Source: Aquila chrysaetos chrysaetos (Eukaryota > Chordata > Aves > Accipitriformes > Accipitridae). Taken from it: DNA of 64,000 bases. This document shows, piece after piece, positions 22,464 through 44,659 of the stretch. Location: assembly GCF_900496995.4 (NCBI RefSeq), contig NC_044009.1, forward strand, positions 43,299,505 to 43,363,504. The letters run 5' to 3'. The translations under genes and the position numbers were made by a program. Within the stretch, counting starts at the first letter, position 1. The number at the start of each line of letters is the position of its first letter. The notes beneath the pieces are model-generated. The model was not told the origin of the DNA and ran no database searches. It saw only the letters and a program-made list of their open reading frames with translations.

Positions 22464-22520
22464 GCCGGCGGGCGGGAACCGGGCAGGCCCGGGGGAGGTT
22501 CCTCCTCACAAGAGATATTG

Positions 22521-33040
<10,520 letters not shown>

Positions 33041-33121
33041 AGATCCCAAGAGATTTTTTTGTTTTCCCATACCTGTTGTAAATTTTCCTTATTCTGCTTA
33101 ATGAGATTTTTCTTAAAGATC

Positions 33122-33127
33122 AATAAA
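33122..33127 (+). terminator. C2orf76: C2orf76 poly(A) signal AATAAA
   Basis: AATAAA 82 bases after the stop codon on the coding strand, giving a very short 3'UTR. A T-rich element follows near 33230-33255. Confidence 0.75.
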
Positions 33128-34255
33128 TCCTAGAGGATTGCTTTGCAAACAGTGCAATTCCCTTCCTATAGAAATTAATTTCTGTCGATATGCTGAGATC
33201 GAGAGAAGGAAAATTGGGGGACATCAATGACTTTTTTCTTTCTTGCATTTCTTTTTCCTTTGCTTGCCTCTTACAATGCAGGTAGTGCGATCTCTGACCT
33301 GTGACACATGTTCTTGGTGTGATCCGACAGCAGACATTAGCTGCATACGGAGATCATACAATGCACAGTAAGATCCTATCACAGTACTAACTTCTAATGG
33401 AAATGGAAACGTTTTATGGCCAAATCACTGGGTATTTTAGAGAGCTTGAGAAGAGAATCTCTCCGTTTCAAGTCATAGCTTTACTTCTCTTCATTTTATG
33501 TTTGGTCTCTTTTGTTTAAATGATGCAGACTGGCAAGTGTTTCATGCTTTTCACTAGTGAATGCTTTCCTTTATACTCTATTCCAGCCCTCTGTAGCATG
33601 CTGAAAGGGACAAATGACTGTTGGGAGGCTTTTGTGTTCAAGGCTCAGCTCTCCTGTTTTCAGCTCTACTTCATGGAGACATCTTCATGTAAGAGGTAGC
33701 AACCTGAGTTCTGCCAGGACATCAGTGTGCTTAAGTAGGAATTGGGCATTTCTTCAAATGGAGTGAAAGCTCATGGTTTCAGTTTTAAGAATAAAACCTG
33801 AATGATTGCATTTTTGCGAGGAGAGGCCCAGTCTGCGAGCCACATGTCTTCAAGACTGGAATTGATTCTTTCGTGCTTTCCAAGAGCCAAATACTGTGTT
33901 GCTATATGTTAGTTCTTGGTAATTCCAGGCTTTCCTAATACATTAACCAAATCAAGAACAAGAAAAAATAATTATGCATCCAATAAAGTACCTTTAGATA
34001 GATACTGCTTATGAAACTGCTTTTTAGGGGGTACCAACATGGGACACTGTGCCTTTAAGACTCTCTTCACTGAAATAGAAGTGATGCTGGCTCTCTGCTT
34101 TAGCAGGCTTTTTGGGCATAGACTGTGCTAAATCAAATGGGCAATTGCTTTAGACCCACACATCTACCCTCACCTCTGGGTGAGAGCTGACAACACCATT
34201 TCCACAAGAGACTTTCCAGAGAAGTAAGCTTACCATTTCCTAGAGCTTTGATTAA

Positions 34256-34275
34256 TTTTTTTTTTTTTTTTTTTT
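34256..34275. repeat. Poly(T) run, 20 bases, next to the LTR
   Basis: T20 ending five bases before the left target duplication of the solo LTR. On the minus strand it reads as an A20 run just beyond the LTR end. Confidence 0.9.
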
Positions 34276-34279
34276 ATTG

Positions 34280-34284
34280 ATGTG
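34280..34284. repeat. Left target-site duplication ATGTG
   Basis: ATGTG immediately before the LTR, repeated exactly at 34863-34867 after it. Confidence 0.85.
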
Positions 34285-34409
34285 TGCTGTGGTTTAACCC
34301 CAGCCAGCAACTAAGCACCACGCAGCCGCTCACTCACTCCTCCCCCACCCAGTGGGATGGGGAGAAAATCGGGAAAAGAAGCAAAACCCGTGGGTTGAGA
34401 TAAGAACGG

Positions 34410-34415
34410 TTTAAT
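34410..34415 (-). terminator. LTR poly(A) signal ATTAAA
   Basis: ATTAAA on the minus strand, about 170 bases downstream of the LTR TATA box, placed as expected for the R region of this LTR. Confidence 0.45.
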
Positions 34416-34583
34416 AGAACAGAAAAGAAGAAACTAATAATGATAATGATAACACTAATAAAATGACAACAGCAATAATGAAAGGATTGGAATGTACAAA
34501 TGATGCGCAGTGCAATTGCTCACCACCCGCCGACCAGCACCCAGCTAGTCCCCCAGCGGTGATTCCCCGCCCCCACTCCCCAG

Positions 34584-34606
34584 TTTATATACTGGACATG
34601 ACATCA
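34584..34606 (-). promoter_or_regulatory. LTR core promoter: CRE-like site and TATA box
   Basis: On the minus strand TGATGTCA (34599-34606) is followed by TATATAAA (34584-34591). This is an intact-looking U3 core promoter that would transcribe towards C2orf76, antisense to it. Confidence 0.6.
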
Positions 34607-34862
34607 CATGGTATGGAATACCCCGTTGGCCAGTTTGGGGCAGCTGCCCTGGCTCTGTCCTGTGCCAACTTCTTGTGCCCCTCCAGCTTTCTCACTGGGT
34701 GGGCATGAGAAGCTGAAAAATTCTTGACATTAGTCTAAACACTACTTAGCAACAACTGAAAACATCAGTGTTATCAACATTCTTCACATACTGAACTCAA
34801 AACATAGCACCGTACCAGCTACTAGGAAGACAGTTAACTCTATCCCAGCTGAAACCAGGACA

Positions 34863-34867
34863 ATGTG
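34863..34867. repeat. Right target-site duplication ATGTG
   Basis: An exact copy of 34280-34284, directly after the CA end of the LTR. Confidence 0.85.
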
Positions 34868-36454
34868 TGACAGTGAAAGTACATGTGTGATTTCCAGAGT
34901 ATCTAAATAAAAGTTCTCTTTACTTTAGATGTAGGGCCAAAGGAACATCTATGGATTGTTCCTGCCTCATTTTCTTCATCCTTCCTGCCAACTCTGGTTT
35001 AGGCTGTTTTTGGTAGCTGGTGTTACTCGCCAACAGCTTTGTTTCAAAAAGTTTTATTCTCTTGTGAAAGTAGTCTACCACTTTGTCATCTGTGATTAAA
35101 AGGGTGATTGTATCTTTATCTTGTAAGCAGTCCTGTGTCACTGAAGTCATCTGTGTTCTCTTGGGATTCAGATGCTGTTATGCATGCTCCGATGAATTTG
35201 TGAGGAGAACTTACCACTTGCTTCCTCTTTCTGTCCAGGCCACCTTTCTGTTGCTGGTACCTGCTCCCCAAACATGGGCCCATGTCTCAGCTACCTTCTT
35301 ACACAGTCTGTCAAGTTTGCAGATTAATCTGGTTGATATGAGTTTGTACTCATCTTCTCAGATGGTTTAAGCTAATGCATTGCACTCCAGAGTATACCAG
35401 CTTTGTTCAGCCAAATTTACAATAATGAAGGTAACTTTGTAAGAAGTAGATGGCATACCAGAGAGATCAATGTCTCAGACTGTCCTACCAAGGCATGTAG
35501 GTGATGTCTGTCAGCACACTTGGCTGCTCAGACTGAGCAAACCCTGTCATTCTTTTCTTCCTGTTCTGGGGATTTGAATTTGGTCTCCAGCCCTTTCGGA
35601 TAGATTTGGATTGGTTTTGTGATCCCTTTTCTCTAAAGCATTTGTGTTTGAAAGAGGCACCAAATTTTAACAACTGTCCTTTCTGGGCTAGGACAGTTAC
35701 AAATGTTCAGTACCACATCGAGTGTGGCACAGTGAAAGAGCAATTCTACAGCATCAGTGAGAAAATGGTAAATGTTTTAATGCAAATATTCAAGAATGAT
35801 GTATCTGGCTCTCCAGATTAGCTTCTCTTTCCAAGGGAGGAGTTAAACTACTGCTTTGTGAGCTCAGTTAGCTCTGGCAATGGCACTTCATTGGCTCCTT
35901 TCTGCAGCAGACAGTAGAGCCTTTTGTAATGCTTTCAATTGCCATACTTGTAAACTGGTTTCTTCTTGAAGTGTTTTTCTACTGGTTTGTTTTTTTTTTT
36001 TTTTAATTGGACCTTTAATAATTCTTCTTTCAAATAAACCCCACAAAACTACAGATAATAGCTGAGAACTTGTTAAGATAGATGGTGTTCTAACATTTTT
36101 TGGTGGGATATGGTATAGCTTTGTGTCAAAGTAGATTTGATTCCAGGATTGTTGAGTATTGAATGAAATCTGTGAACGCTGGCTAATAAATTACTAAAGA
36201 CTGAGATGTCTTTGCCCATGTTGTTATGAAATCCTCTTCTATTGAAGGAAACCACCTACAGAGTTGGTACCATGGTTTGTTATCCTGGCAGCAGAGGTCA
36301 TGAACTGCATCGGTTTACAATTCTCTTAATCAAAGGTGGCTTCTCCATAAAGTGTAGTGGGGTAAGTCATATAGCTTTGCGAGTGTTTTTAGACGTCGTG
36401 GGGTTAATAAGGACTCATCTTTCAGTATGATGTCCTTGGAGCCTTTCACTAGCC

Positions 36455-36478
36455 TTTTTTTTTTTTTTTTTTTTTTTT
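36455..36478. repeat. Poly(T) run, 24 bases
   Basis: Uninterrupted T24. No recognisable retroposon on either side. Confidence 0.9.
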
Positions 36479-38047
36479 AAACAAGAACAGCATCCAGAGT
36501 GGATGCTGAAATAAGATACAACTTCTCCTGGGTTATAGCACTCTAGCAGGGAAAGGCAGTCAAACTGGAAGCTGGGGGAGTGTGTGGGGCTTGGGTGTTT
36601 CTTAGAGAAAAAAATCACTTCAGAGAGACTGGAGTTTTGGTTAGGAGGTGTGGAAGAATAGCTACTAAAGGAGAAGAGAGGAAATTAGGAAAGGAATTAT
36701 CCTGAAGAGGAAGAAGCGGTAACAGTGTAACTGAATAAACACACAAAATCTTGAATGTACAACACTCTTGGCACAGAAATACTGGAGTAGAGCTGTTTTT
36801 TATAGCACTAAAGGTATGAAAATGGTGCATTTTAATATTTTTTGGAATTGAACTCATAAACTGCTGGAATAGGCATCTTGGTTTTTCTGGTTTTGTCACG
36901 TTATACTTTCTGCATGCAACAGTTTTTGTGTATTTTTCTGTCCAGAGGTAGTTATGTTGCCTCTTGAAGAAGCAAGAGCTAAGAAAACTGCTGACATGGA
37001 TAGCTGAGTTAAATGTTGCCAGTTACCAATGGCATAAAAGAGTCCTCAAAGATCTGAAATACACCACCATTAAAGCTGGGGAACTGCTTTATCTGGTGCA
37101 AACATTCTGTCTTAAAGGCGATCCAGAGAGATGTTGTAAGCTGTGGCGTTTCTCTTTCATTCCCTGCGAGTATTCAGCACATCCCCTGACGGATCATTTA
37201 CTTAAAAACAAGCTTGCAAGTAACAGTCCAAGAGTTACCACAGCCATGCGAGGACATCTGTGGGCCCTGTCCTTGGAAGCTAATAGCCACAGAAATCGTG
37301 AGTGTCCAGAGGTCAAGAATGAAAAACCAGAACATGCGATACTCATTCTTGGTCTCATGTGACTGATAGGATCCTGGCTTCAGAGCAACGGCAGCCGGCT
37401 GGAGGCATTACAATGCTTAAGGGAAGTGTACACTTTTGCTTATTGAACAGTTTGGACTGAGCTCAGTCTTCCTGGTTGGTACCCGATCCTCCTTCCATGA
37501 CTTCCTTTTCATAGTACTACTTGGCACAGATTTGCAAGTGATTAATGAGTCAAGCAATGATGCTCAGTAGACAACTTCGCTACTTTTCATATTATCAGGA
37601 CATTGACTTTTCCCTACTACCTACTTACCTATTGAGTTAGAGAAACAGATGCACCTTTGCATGTTTTCCCCTTTGCTTCTTGCTGCCACCTCTGCTGATT
37701 TGCAGTGCTTTAATGGTTAGGTTTGCACCTCATCTGATATGCAATAGTAGCATTTCCTGTGGCAGTGAATGTACAGGATTTTTTTTTTGTATTCATGAAG
37801 AAATAAGCTTTGAAATAAAGAGGAGACCTTTTCTACTCTTGTCACTAATAGTGCACAACAAAGGATCCTTTCTTGTTTACAGGAGGACTTGTATGGGACA
37901 GCACTGTCCACTGGTCAGTGGAAACAAAAATGTTTTTAACGTAATGCTTTGTATCTTGGAAAGAAACGAGAGAAGTTACATCAGGAATGCAAAAAAAAAT
38001 GCAGCAAAAAGCCAAGACCTATTGCCATAAACTGTCTGCAGAGAAAG

Positions 38048-38062
38048 CCACCAGATGTCAGC
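38048..38062 (+). promoter_or_regulatory. CTCF-like motif
   Basis: CCACCAGATGTCAGC fits the CTCF core with one mismatch (T for G). It lies in the C2orf76-STEAP3 interval on the plus strand. Confidence 0.3.
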
Positions 38063-41000
38063 ACAGCCTGTTCTTTCATTCTCCAGAACCTGTGTAAGCC
38101 AAGAAATATGTAACGTTTATGAAAAGTGCTTATTTGTGAATTGGTTTAGCCTGCAAAGTCTGTGCTAGGGTTCTGGTGATGAAAGCTGAATCTTTCCTTG
38201 CAGAAAATATTTCTTTTTATATTAAAATCAAAAAGCGGCAAATTGAACTGCTATCAGTGCTTAAATTCCTGTTGTTAGAGAGCATCCTTTGCAGAGCCAG
38301 TTCCAGCGTATCTAAATCTTTGCATGCTGTGAGGAAGCATTTGCCGAACATTCATTTGAAGAATTGTCTGGAAAAGATCAGTGTTAATTTTCTGAGGTTT
38401 TGTGAAGTAGACTTTAAGTATACCTATTTTTTTTAAACACAAGGAAAACCACCCAGAACAGACACACATGCAAAGCAGAGCAAAACATCTTCAGCAACAC
38501 AGCTTAAACACACAACAAATGTATCCTCCATGCTTCTGACCCTAAGCTCCTACTATTTCTTCCTTGTAGTGCAAGGGCTGAAGGGAACCTGGCACTGCGC
38601 TCTGCGGGCCACGCTTTCTGAGCTGTGATGAGCTGATATGGGATGCGAGTTTCAGAGCTCAAACCCAAGCACTGTGCACAGCTTTACGCTGTCGGTGATT
38701 GAAGCGTGCATAGATGCTGCCTGGTTAAAAGGGTAAACTTGAATTGTTGCACAGGGACAAGGTGCGATGGAGCTTTCTGCTGAGATTCTTGTCAATTTTC
38801 TTGCAAGCAGCTTGCAGATGCCAGGGAGACTATTGAAGAGAGGAAAGTTAAGTGGCAGGTAGAGCCTGCGTGACCTAAATTCTTCTTTCCTTCTGTTTTG
38901 GGCTGCTGCTTTAGTTCCTTTCTTCTAGCCTTGTAGCACTGGTGTCATGCTTAGGGTTTACCACAGCTTGCTGTGTATGAGAACTGCTTATTGATTCCAA
39001 AGTATCACTCAAACACTCTTCACAATCCGGAGGTGATAGCAGCTGTGCAGTCCTGTGCTGTCTGCAGGGGAAGACTACTGTATGCATGGGTGCAGCCAGC
39101 ATGGTGGTGCAGGTTGGTTGGGAGGTGTTATTCTCGCTTCTCTTCCTTCTGTACAGCACCCAGTTCTGCTTCGCTGGGGACCAGGACCTTGTCTTGAAGC
39201 ATGGCGTGCGTGGCAGATAGCTGAGTGGAGAGGTGGATGTTTGGGCTGGTGATACAGTAGGGGAGAAGATGGGGCATAGAGCTTTCATCTTCCTGTAGAT
39301 AGAATATTTTTTACCAGATATGGATTGTACCTTTTGTTCACTAGCATTCTCTCTGATAGCAATAGATTCCTTTGTAGTGGGCCCAAAGCAGCTAGCCAGA
39401 AGAGTGGGAGTTTCAATTGGTAGAGAATACATTCAAGAGCTCAGTATGACAGATTAATACAAGAATTTACCTTTGTATGTCCACTTCTGCTCTCTGGCAT
39501 GTGACTTACAGTGTTATGTACCAGGAATGTCAGCAAGTACTCTAAGAACTGCTGCTGTCTGCTCTCATTCCACATCTTGGGAAGGTTTAATTCTGCTTTG
39601 TAACCTGAAGCCCAGGGAACATATTCTTTAAGCCCAATTTGGGAAGCCCCTTTCGTTCAGTGAACCGAGACTTTTAAAATGGAAGGTGTGGTAGCAGTCT
39701 GGTTTTTTACACTACTTTGAGGTCACATCTTTGGCTCTATGCGTGTATTTATGTCCATCCAACTGCAGGACATCAGTTGGTTGTAGGGTCAAAGCAGCAA
39801 TCTAGAAATGAAAGCCTTACATCCTAGCAGTTAGTATCATGGCCATTTCTTCACACTACTCCCAAAGCAAATAAACCTGGTTTTGCAGAAAGCAGACTTG
39901 AATCTTGCACAGCAACTTTGTTTTCTAGAGTGCTGAATGAGACAGCTACTTAAACGCAGACATCTGATTGTAGATAGCTCTTTAAGCCAGCAGGCTGGCA
40001 TGCAGCAGCAGCAGCTGAAGCTAGCTAATTGCAGATCAGATATGGGAAACAGATAAGAGTAACTAACCAGCTGAACAGCAGCTGTAGTGGTTCCTCCAGT
40101 GCTGAGGTTTCTAAATCTAAAGCAGATTATCTTTCTAGGAGGACTGCAGTAGTGCCACTTTAAGCCTTTGAAAGGTTCCAGTAATACTATGGCTTGTAAT
40201 ATGTGATCCTCCTGACTGGCCACACAAAACGGTTATTTTTAGTCTTTGATTATGAAAGTCCTGCTGCACTAAAAAACCTCATGCAGAAATTCTGCAAAAC
40301 TGATGCTGCTTATTAAGGCACAATAAACAGATAAAAGAAAACTGTCCTAGTGTAATGAATCTCGTTCCTCAAACCTGAGGCACAGTCCACAGATCCCGCT
40401 AGCTCAGTGCGTGAAATTTTGAGCTCAAGGATCTAAGACCAGACTTTTGTTGCTGATTGTAGCAGGTCATGCAGCTGCACTGGCCATCTTGGAGAGACTG
40501 GAGGAAATATATTGCATAGAGGTGCTGAAGCAAGTGCATCCCCCTAAAGATTTAACTGAGTTTGATATATCACTTTGTAAGTAAATCCCTGAAGAGCAAG
40601 AAACCAATTGCACTGTTAAAAGCCTTGTATTATAAAACAGAAGGAGTGAGAGAACTGTACCTGCAGAGGTTAATCTTCAGCACAGGAATTTAAATGAACT
40701 CATTAAAATCAACTTACAAATTAGCTCATTAAAATGCAGCACCGCAGATCCAGAAGTTGGTTGATCTGGCATGCCACTTCTATGAAGAAGTGACTTAAGA
40801 AACAGAGAACAAATTGATAGTATTAAAATTCCCTTTTTCTTTCCAGTCCCATAAAACCTCATCTGGAACACCCTCTTCCTGAACTCTGTATCAACAACAC
40901 TTTTTATTTAGTGAATTAAGCTTTTTTGATCCTGTGCTACACGTGCTGTGTAATATCACTAGTCTCTTGTAACGAAATGTATGTCTGTACACACTTGTGC

Positions 41001-41404
41001 CCTCCAACATGCACAACAACTCTGTAGTTGAGGCCCTGGCACCATGGGTCCCAGCAATGATCATTTTCACTTAATATGTTGATAAAGAGACTCTACCAGC
41101 TGCTGGCTATAGTGGGTTTTATTTCCTAGTGGTTAAATTCTAGATAATCACACTACTCTACTACTGCCATTAAAGTAATGGTATTGTTTACGGGGAGAAG
41201 GGGAAAAAAGACTCAAACAAGTTCTGATATAATTATATAGACCTGTTCAGAATATCTTTTATATAAGTACAGATGCCAGTGATTAAAACTGGCCTTACTC
41301 TTACAGCTTTTCAGTTGGTTCTTACATATCCCAGAGGCACATAGTAGGCAATGCAGAAAATAAAAATATAAAGAATTTACATTCCAGCTATATATTCTGC
41401 AATA

Positions 41405-41451
41405 ATATATATATGTGTGTGTGTGTACATATATACAGAGAGAGAGAGAGA
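41405..41451. repeat. Compound microsatellite (AT)n(GT)n...(AG)n
   Basis: (AT)5, then (GT)6, a short ACATATATAC spacer and (AG)7. It is a likely polymorphic site. Confidence 0.9.
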
Positions 41452-44252
41452 AACTCCAAGTACAAAACCAGTTAATTGGTAAATTTTAAGCTAACCTCAC
41501 TGAACGCCCTATCCACATAAAAAAATGCGTAGGGAAAAGATAATTGAAACATTCCTCAAACTACTTTTCAGCATTCCAGAATCAGAAGAAATTACTCAGA
41601 CTCTTGTGTCAAAGGTTTTAAGGACCGGATGCCTACAGAACGGACCATGTGAAATGCTGTTCTGCATTTATAGGAATTGGTTTCAGTCTTTAAAAGGGAT
41701 GGTGACTGGCTGGACAGTATGTTGGCACAGGCATTACCTGGAGACACTTGCCTGGCCTTTTTTTAGATGCTGTGGAGCTGCAGTAGCTGTGGGGATTTTG
41801 AGCTGGCTTGTCTGTCCTTCTGGGCTTGTGTCCATATGAAAAGTACCATGCTGACTCACTAATGGAGCCAGCTCCTCAGGTACGTCCGGGTGCCTGACTC
41901 TGCTTCTGCTCATGAAACCTGTCCCTTTGCCGTCGATGGGAAAGGGTGTGTGGGCATGAAAGTCATGTAAACAAAGCAAAGGTGCAAACCTTACTTCTGC
42001 TGGGCAGAAAGGTGAGTCTAACCTTGCAGCAACTCACAATAAAACCGCACCTTTCCCCTTGAAGACAAAGCCTGCAAGCCTGTGTAATGTTCTTTCCCTG
42101 CCTCTTAATCCTTTTTTGTCTTTTGTTACTAGGCAGTAGTCTTGCCTGACCTAAAGATATGAAAAGAAGCTTAGGTGGGAAAAAGAGGCATTGGAGTACA
42201 CTATTGTAAGCAGAAAATGTGTAAACTGGTGCTTTCATCTTGACTTTGCTTGATAAAGAAATGGAAGAGAAGACTAAAAGAACAAGCTTGCTGAATCCAG
42301 TTTTCCCTGGAGGATGAGTTAAACTGGAGTAGGTGGAATTATACTCAGGTGAAACTGTCTCAAATCCATGTGGAAACTTGATCTACTATTCAACCACAAT
42401 TAAATAGTGCTGGGTAATCAATCTGCTTGGTGAGTGATTTGATCAGGTGCTGATTTGGGCTAGGTTGTGGAGGTGCATTGGGAAACCTGAATAACCACAG
42501 CTTTCTGAAGGGGACAGTGGGAAAGAATGGTACCTTCCCTGTGTTGCCAAAAAAAACACAAAACAAAAAAATCAGCTGATTATGAAATCTAGGCATTTCC
42601 CTCATGCCGATTTCTTTCCATTCAGTGAAAAGAAGTGGCGTTTGGAGACTTTACTGTAAGCCTTAGGCAAGAACTGAAATCCCTCAATATCATCACTGGC
42701 ACCGTGAGCAATAATATTTGGAGAATATTATTCATTGTAGTTATTTGAGGCTAAACAGGGAATTGTTAAGTTTCTCTGTGTAGAAACCAGGTTACAGAAG
42801 CAATGTTGGCTTGTAGAAGGGCTTATGTGCCCCAAAGTTTATAATTTCCGCCCCCCATTTATGTTAACTGGTCTAGTAACAAGTACTTTCTTGTCCCACA
42901 AACCGTACTTCATTTGATGCTGATAGCTGTTTTTCAAAGCAACACTGAACAATGAGTGGAGTCTTAACTGTAGGAAAATGAGGCTATTCTAGCCATGTCC
43001 TTGTATCTGACGTTACTGAGGTACTCTTCTTGTGTCATCCTGATTGCTTGCTTTTAAATGCACTTTTGTGAATGGCTGTCCATTCTCTGTTTGGTGATTT
43101 GGATGTCCAAAACCTAAGGAATTATTCTGATAAAGAGCAAGAGCTTGAAGGGATAGAAAGTGACAGGTGGAAAATGAAATTAGGACAGAAATCTTCATTG
43201 CCCTGTACCTTGTCCAAAGTGGGTGTGAAGTCAGAAGAGCGTTCGGTACCTGCTTTGTGATCTAGCAAGTGACTTTTTAAGTTGCAAAGCAATGAAGGAC
43301 TGTGCTCAAAACGTACAATTGCTGTATTTTCATGTTGTGGGCAAGACTCACTGATCACTTTGCAAGACCATTTGAAGCTGCTGTTTTGTCTGCATAAATG
43401 GGCATGTTCAGGTGACAGTGATTTCTAAAAGCTTCACCCTATTTGATATAAGGCCAGCTGAAAGGCCTTGGTTTTCTCCATGTAATTTTGTGAAGCAGCA
43501 GGTCTTGCCAATAATTATCTTTGCTCTATTTCCATCAAATATTGCTTGAAACTTTGGCTTAGTAAAACAGAGAACATGCAGCAGCAGCAGTGGTCATCTC
43601 AGAGCCAGCGGTGGAGACCAGATGTGTGTTGTTAGGGACATCTATCTCTTCAAATGCTTTTATACTGCTGGAAAAGGTGCTTTATTTCCATAGCTTATAA
43701 ACATGCACCAGGCACAGCTTACCAGACCAGAAGTGCTGTCTGTATTTGAGAGAACAGGGATACTTGGGCTTGCTGTGAGGTTTGGATGCTTTTAGTAAAA
43801 TCTGCAGACGCTACATGACGTGGATATTGCTGTTCTTACTTGTCCATTGAGTTCACTGAGGAGACCAAAACCAGGGACAATTCATCTTTCTAAACCTCAC
43901 TGCCTTGATTGATCCAGACACTCAAGAGGCAGGATATCTTTGCTGTCATAAACCCCAGAAAATCTGTGCTACTTCGTATTACAAAAAAAAATAAAAAAAA
44001 AAAGGCATTGAAATTTATGAGAGCAGCTAGGGAAGCAACCGAGAAGTACTGGTCCAGGGAGCCTGCCAGCCAGCACCTCAAGTGACTGAGCTGACTAACA
44101 GAGTCCATCAGTTTCCCATGTATATTAGTGCTGCTAGCTCAGCTTTCACAGACATTTTTAAGGCAATAATTGTCCTAGCAAATCAGCAATACAATTTAAC
44201 TACTACTGTCTAAACTAGTTTCGTGGTCATCCATTTTCTAAAGTCACCAAAT

Positions 44253-44258
44253 TTTATT
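44253..44258 (-). terminator. STEAP3: Proximal STEAP3 poly(A) signal AATAAA
   Basis: AATAAA on the minus strand, about 110 bases after the STEAP3 stop. Human STEAP3 has a longer 3'UTR, so the distal signals at 41118-41123 or 40903-40908 may also be used. Confidence 0.5.
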
Positions 44259-44368
44259 ATTTACCCACAATACAATTATACCAAAACATACATATATTTA
44301 AGAAAAAGAAACACCTTTATAGAAATGTTGATAGTGCTTTGAAATCCTCTGTCACAGCTGGGACTCTG

Positions 44369-44659
44369 TTAGACGTTGCTAGAGGTCTCCCCGCTTGAAT
44401 ATTCCCCCGTTGCGCTGGGCAGGACAAACTTCACGTATCTTCCCTTCTCCCAGCCCCTCCTGATTCGGAGAAGTCTTTGCTGGATGCAGGGCAAACTGAA
44501 GATGACTTTTGCTAGGATCACAGTACATGGGACGAGAAGCGTGAGGGTGTAGGTCGGAGGCAGGTAGAACTTGTACTGGTTCTCATCGAAGGCCCTTGAC
44601 CATCCATACGTGAGTGTGTGCAGAGTGCTGATTACCAAGGCAATAAATCCAAGGGTGGA
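44369..44659 (-). CDS. STEAP3: STEAP3 coding exon 4 (last)
   Basis: Encodes residues 393-488, starting [10 protein letters not shown], and ends with TAA at 44369-44371. It holds the second heme ligand, His406, the last membrane helix with [14 protein letters not shown], and a basic tail ([14 protein letters not shown]). The acceptor is CTTTTAG. Confidence 0.96.
   Translation of the reverse strand, partial: STLGFIALVISTLHTLTYGWSRAFDENQYKFYLPPTYTLTLLVPCTVILAKVIFSLPCIQQRLLRIRRGWEKGRYVKFVLPSATGEYSSGETSSNV

Larger units (their letters stand above)
21500..22520. promoter_or_regulatory. CpG island, bidirectional promoter of DBI and C2orf76
   Basis: A GC- and CpG-rich block covers DBI exons 1-2 and the space up to the expected C2orf76 first exon. 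It contains five CCAAT boxes and several GC boxes (for example near 22031-22041, 22160-22170, 22188-22198 and 22269-22277). I see no TATA box. The two genes point away from each other, so both must start here. The exact start sites and the 5' noncoding exon of C2orf76 could not be fixed. Confidence 0.85.
34285..34862 (-). mobile_element. Solo LTR of an avian endogenous retrovirus, probably ERVL-like
   Basis: A 578-bp element begins TGCTGTGGTTTA and ends GAAACCAGGACA on the plus strand, so it has TG...CA ends. It is flanked by the exact 5-bp duplication ATGTG. The two ends are imperfect inverted repeats (TGCTGTGGTTT against TGTCCTGGTTT). Its sequence resembles an LTR I recognise as common in bird genomes, which normally reads from TGTCCTGGTTTCAGCTGGGA, here the minus strand. 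In that orientation it has a CRE-like TGATGTCA, a TATATAAA box and, about 170 bases on, ATTAAA. There is no internal retroviral gene and no second LTR, so it is a recombined solo LTR. A 5-bp duplication favours ERVL over ERVK (6 bp) or ERV1 (4 bp). The family assignment is from memory. Confidence 0.85.
33128..44252. other. Intergenic DNA between convergent C2orf76 and STEAP3
   Basis: Apart from the solo LTR at 34285-34862, poly(T) runs at 34256-34275, 35990-36004 and 36455-36478, and the compound microsatellite at 41405, nothing is firmly recognised. Minus-strand AATAAA at 40903-40908 and 41118-41123 could be distal STEAP3 3' ends. Open frames at 36964-37362 (plus) and 38911-39432 (minus) have no recognisable domain. 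Confidence 0.6.

Noticed and set aside
34463-34708. 81-codon plus-strand ORF inside the LTR
   Set aside because: It lies within noncoding LTR DNA, opposite to the LTR's own orientation.
34285-34862. Full provirus
   Set aside because: There is only one LTR with a TSD on both sides and no gag, pol or env sequence, so it is a solo LTR.
38911-39432. Minus-strand ATG-started ORF of 173 codons
   Set aside because: No recognisable domain. With six frames over 64 kb, about one or two open frames of this length are expected by chance at average composition.
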